From: Actinophytocola gossypii
GTDB lineage: Bacteria; Actinomycetota; Actinomycetes; Mycobacteriales; Pseudonocardiaceae
Assembly: GCF_025165815.1 (NCBI RefSeq)
Contig: NZ_JAFFZE010000023.1
Coordinates: 62,001 to 126,000, forward strand
Direction: 5' to 3'
Length of the DNA stretch: 64,000 nt
Shown: piece by piece, positions 62,902-64,000 of the stretch
Layout: every line of letters starts with the position of its first letter
How positions within the stretch are numbered: the stretch's first letter is position 1
Notes under the pieces: model-generated
Database searches by the model: none
Told to the model about the DNA's origin: nothing
The model's input: the letters and a program-made list of their open reading frames with translations, nothing else
Made by a program: the position numbers and the translations under genes

Positions 62902-63947
62902 GCGGTGGGGTGGCGATCCCGATCGCGGTGCTCCTGCTGGCCGCGAACGCGTTCTTCGTCGGCGCCGAGTTCGCGATCGTGTCGGCGCGCCGCGACCGGC
63001 TGGAGGCGCTGGTCGAGAGCGGCGTGGACCGGGCGCGGGTGGTGATCCGCGCCGCCGAGAACACGTCGCTGATGATGGCCGGCGCGCAGCTGGGCATCAC
63101 CCTGTGCACGATCGGCCTTGGCGCGCTCGGCGAGCCGACGGTGGCGCACTTCCTGGAACTGGCGCTGCACCCGCTGGGGCTGCCCGCGGCGGTGCTGCAC
63201 GCGGTGGCGTTCGCGGTCGCGCTGGTGTTCGTGTCGATCCTGCACATCGTGCTGGGCGAGATGGTCACCAAGAACATCGCGATCGCCGCCCCGGAGCGCA
63301 CCGCGGTGTGGCTGACCCCCGTACTGGTCGGCTGGGTCACCGTGGTCCGCCCGGTGATCAGCCTGCTCAACCTGGCCGCGAACGGCGTCCTGCGCCTGCT
63401 CAGGGTCGAGCCGAAGGACGAGATCGAGAGCGCGCACACGCCGGAGGAGCTGGCGACCCTGATCGCCGACTCGCGGGCCGAGGGTCTGCTGGACCAGGCC
63501 GAGCACCGGCGGCTCACCCAGACGTTGTCGTCGGCGGAGCGGACGGTGGCCGACGTGCTGGTGCCACTGGAACGGGTGCAGACCGTGCCCCACCCCCCGA
63601 CGGTGGGCGACGTCGAAGCGGCGGTGGCCAGGACCGGCTTCTCCCGCTACCCGGTACGCATGCCGAACGGCCGCCTGAACGGGTACCTGCACGTGAAGGA
63701 CGTTCTCGACCAGGCGGACGCGGACCCGAGCACGCCGGTCCCGTACCACCGAATACGCGGCCTGCCGGAGATCCCCGCTGACTCGCGGCTGGACGAGGCA
63801 CTGGCCGCCCTACGCCGCGCCCGCAGCCACGTGGCGAAGGCGGTGGCCGAGGACCGCACCGTGCTGGGCGTGGTGGCGCTGGAGGACCTGGTCGAGGAGT
63901 ACGTCGGCACGGTCCGGGACGCGACCCACACGGACCCGTCGACGTGA
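62898..63947 (+). CDS. CNNM/CorC-family membrane protein (shorter paralogue)
   Basis: The 349-aa protein starts MSGGVAIPIAVLLLAANAFFVGAEFAIVSARRDR and has MMAGAQLGITLCTIGLGALGEP, LGEMVTKNIAIAAPERTAVW, HTPEELATLI and a CBS pair ending in VVALEDLVEEYVGTVRD. Unlike its neighbour it ends after the CBS domains and lacks the CorC/HlyC domain. The two coupled paralogues probably form a heterodimeric transporter, a common arrangement in actinobacteria. Confidence 0.92.
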   Translation: MSGGVAIPIAVLLLAANAFFVGAEFAIVSARRDRLEALVESGVDRARVVIRAAENTSLMMAGAQLGITLCTIGLGALGEPTVAHFLELALHPLGLPAAVLHAVAFAVALVFVSILHIVLGEMVTKNIAIAAPERTAVWLTPVLVGWVTVVRPVISLLNLAANGVLRLLRVEPKDEIESAHTPEELATLIADSRAEGLLDQAEHRRLTQTLSSAERTVADVLVPLERVQTVPHPPTVGDVEAAVARTGFSRYPVRMPNGRLNGYLHVKDVLDQADADPSTPVPYHRIRGLPEIPADSRLDEALAALRRARSHVAKAVAEDRTVLGVVALEDLVEEYVGTVRDATHTDPST

Positions 63948-64000
63948 AGGGTCTCGGCAGATCTGTTGGTCGACTGTCCGCGATTCTGTTAGTGCTCTAT
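63948..64000. other. Window end, no gene seen
   Basis: The last 53 bases after the CorC-like gene contain no ORF, hairpin or promoter I can support. Confidence 0.6.

Overview
The window looks like about 64 kb of a very GC-rich actinobacterial chromosome, most likely from the order Pseudonocardiales (inference). Supporting signs are near-uniform G/C in third codon positions, many ATGA/GTGA start-stop overlaps, GTG and TTG starts, two XRE/DUF5753 regulators with DUF397 partners, small type VII (WXG100-like) proteins, a complete egtABCD set, and a core block whose order matches the Mycobacterium tuberculosis moxR1-Rv1480-Rv1481-fabG1-inhA-hemZ region. I found no rRNA, tRNA, CRISPR array, transposase or integrase.

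Left part (1-22.4 kb). A ribose/monosaccharide-type ABC importer (ATPase, permease, truncated lipoprotein binding protein) is cut by the left edge. An HTH antitoxin-like gene and a RES-domain toxin-like gene lie on the + strand, separated by a minus-strand ECF42-type sigma factor/YCII (DGPF)/DHFR-like operon whose 3' end is duplicated in tandem. A TerC-family metal exporter follows, with a leader that reads as a yybP-ykoY manganese riboswitch. Divergent from it is an unusual one-polypeptide fusion of an extracytoplasmic alpha/beta hydrolase with an ABC ATPase, followed by its ABC-2 permease. Then come an XRE regulator, a nucleoside phosphorylase/nucleosidase-fold protein, a DUF397 protein, a class III nucleotide cyclase-like protein at the end of a MoxR-VWA operon, an LtrA-family membrane protein, a YcxB-like protein, an unknown protein and an ASCH-like protein.

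Core block (22.4-31 kb). hemH, inhA and fabG (type II fatty acid synthesis plus ferrochelatase) lie downstream of a VWA protein, a DUF58 protein and a MoxR ATPase, with an NlpC/P60 cell-wall hydrolase nearby. In M. tuberculosis aconitase (acn) and its TetR regulator sit right beside the ripA end of this block. Here acnA starts at 50.4 kb and the AcnR-like regulator at 60.4 kb, so accessory DNA appears to separate them.

Accessory region (31-50 kb). This holds a PQ-rich membrane-anchored protein; a lanthipeptide cluster (39-aa precursor, three-domain LanKC/LanL synthetase with zinc ligands, GNAT, an unknown 607-aa protein, a prolyl-oligopeptidase-like protease, two ABC exporters and a LuxR-type regulator); a tandem pair of imine-reductase-like enzymes with a divergent HxlR regulator and a clear operator; and a three-gene type VII secretion-like cassette.

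Right part (50-64 kb). acnA is preceded by a match to the AcnR operator and followed by a strong terminator. After small genes and a second XRE/DUF397 pair comes the ergothioneine operon egtA-egtB-egtC-egtD, divergent from the AcnR homologue. A related palindrome in their shared promoter suggests AcnR may touch both. The window ends with a TIGR03086-type protein and two coupled CNNM/CorC-type membrane proteins.
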